Part shown: positions 5,461-5,493 of the stretch, piece by piece
Layout of the letters: every line of letters starts with the position of its first letter
Position numbering within the stretch: position 1 is the first letter of the stretch
Assembly (NCBI GenBank): GCA_045641345.1
Contig: JAZUGR010000005.1
Span: 1-5,493, forward strand
Length of the DNA: 5,493 nucleotides
Source of the DNA: Cacconaster sp045641345
Lineage (GTDB): Bacteria; Bacteroidota; Bacteroidia; Bacteroidales; UBA932
Direction of reading: 5' to 3'
The notes under the pieces: generated by a model
Seen by the model: only the letters and a program-made list of their open reading frames with translations
Database searches by the model: none
Told to the model about the DNA's origin: nothing
Position numbers and translations under genes: made by a program

Positions 5461-5493
5461 AAAGGGGGGTCCGGAAACTCCGGCCGGGCCTTT
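5461..5493 (+). terminator. Probable groE intrinsic terminator (cut by window end)
   Basis: Starting 22 nt after the groEL stop, AAAGG (5461-5465) pairs with CCTTT (5489-5493). Inside it, GG (5468-5469) pairs with CC (5484-5485) and CCGGA (5471-5475) with TCCGG (5479-5483) around an AAC loop. A GC-rich stem bounded by A's and T's is the usual terminator form, but the window ends within the T's, so the length of the T-run cannot be judged. Confidence 0.65.

Noticed and set aside
1..5493. CRISPR arrays, tRNA/rRNA genes, insertion sequences
   Set aside because: No spaced repeats, tRNA-like folds, rRNA segments or transposase coding sequence seen on either strand.

Overview
The window comes from a Bacteroidota genome, most likely an intestinal member of the order Bacteroidales; a Rikenellaceae/Alistipes-like source is possible but cannot be settled here. 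The pointers are a DUF5106-type thioredoxin-fold lipoprotein (a family I know from Bacteroidota), a Bacteroidetes-style GroEL ending in Met/Gly/Pro-rich repeats, MEP-pathway isoprenoid synthesis, and A/T-rich translation leaders without Shine-Dalgarno sequences.

Layout. Positions 1-505 (+) hold the decayed remains of a coenzyme F420 hydrogenase/dehydrogenase beta-subunit family gene. Its opening ~70 bases are clearly A/T-richer than the rest. From 3266 down to 510 (-) runs a compact four-gene cluster: DUF5106 lipoprotein, tadA, ispE and a deoxynucleoside kinase. The gaps are 10 nt, a 4-nt ATGA overlap and 33 nt, so it is probably one transcript. Its last gene meets the decayed plus-strand gene tail to tail with only 4 nt between them. 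Divergent from this cluster, across a 96-nt spacer, lies the chaperonin pair groES (3363-3638) and groEL (3811-5439), followed at the window end by a GC-rich hairpin that is probably the terminator.

The genes are mostly housekeeping. GroES and GroEL form the folding chamber, TadA makes inosine-34 in tRNA-Arg, IspE acts in isoprenoid precursor synthesis and the kinase salvages deoxynucleosides. The lipoprotein is an envelope protein with a CxxC thioredoxin site and no established role.

The most interesting material is non-coding. The unusually long groES-groEL spacer (172 nt) contains a ~120-nt segment (3665-3784) that folds by hand into one rod: tandem G.A mismatches, a long A/U helix with G.U pairs, a tightly packed three-way junction and an 8-bp terminal hairpin. 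It does not look like a terminator and I do not recognise it as a known class; it is a candidate cis-acting structured RNA in the groE mRNA. In the groES upstream region a perfect 10/10 match to the sigma-54 -24/-12 consensus sits at a sensible distance, partly overlapping a weaker match to the Bacteroidetes housekeeping promoter.
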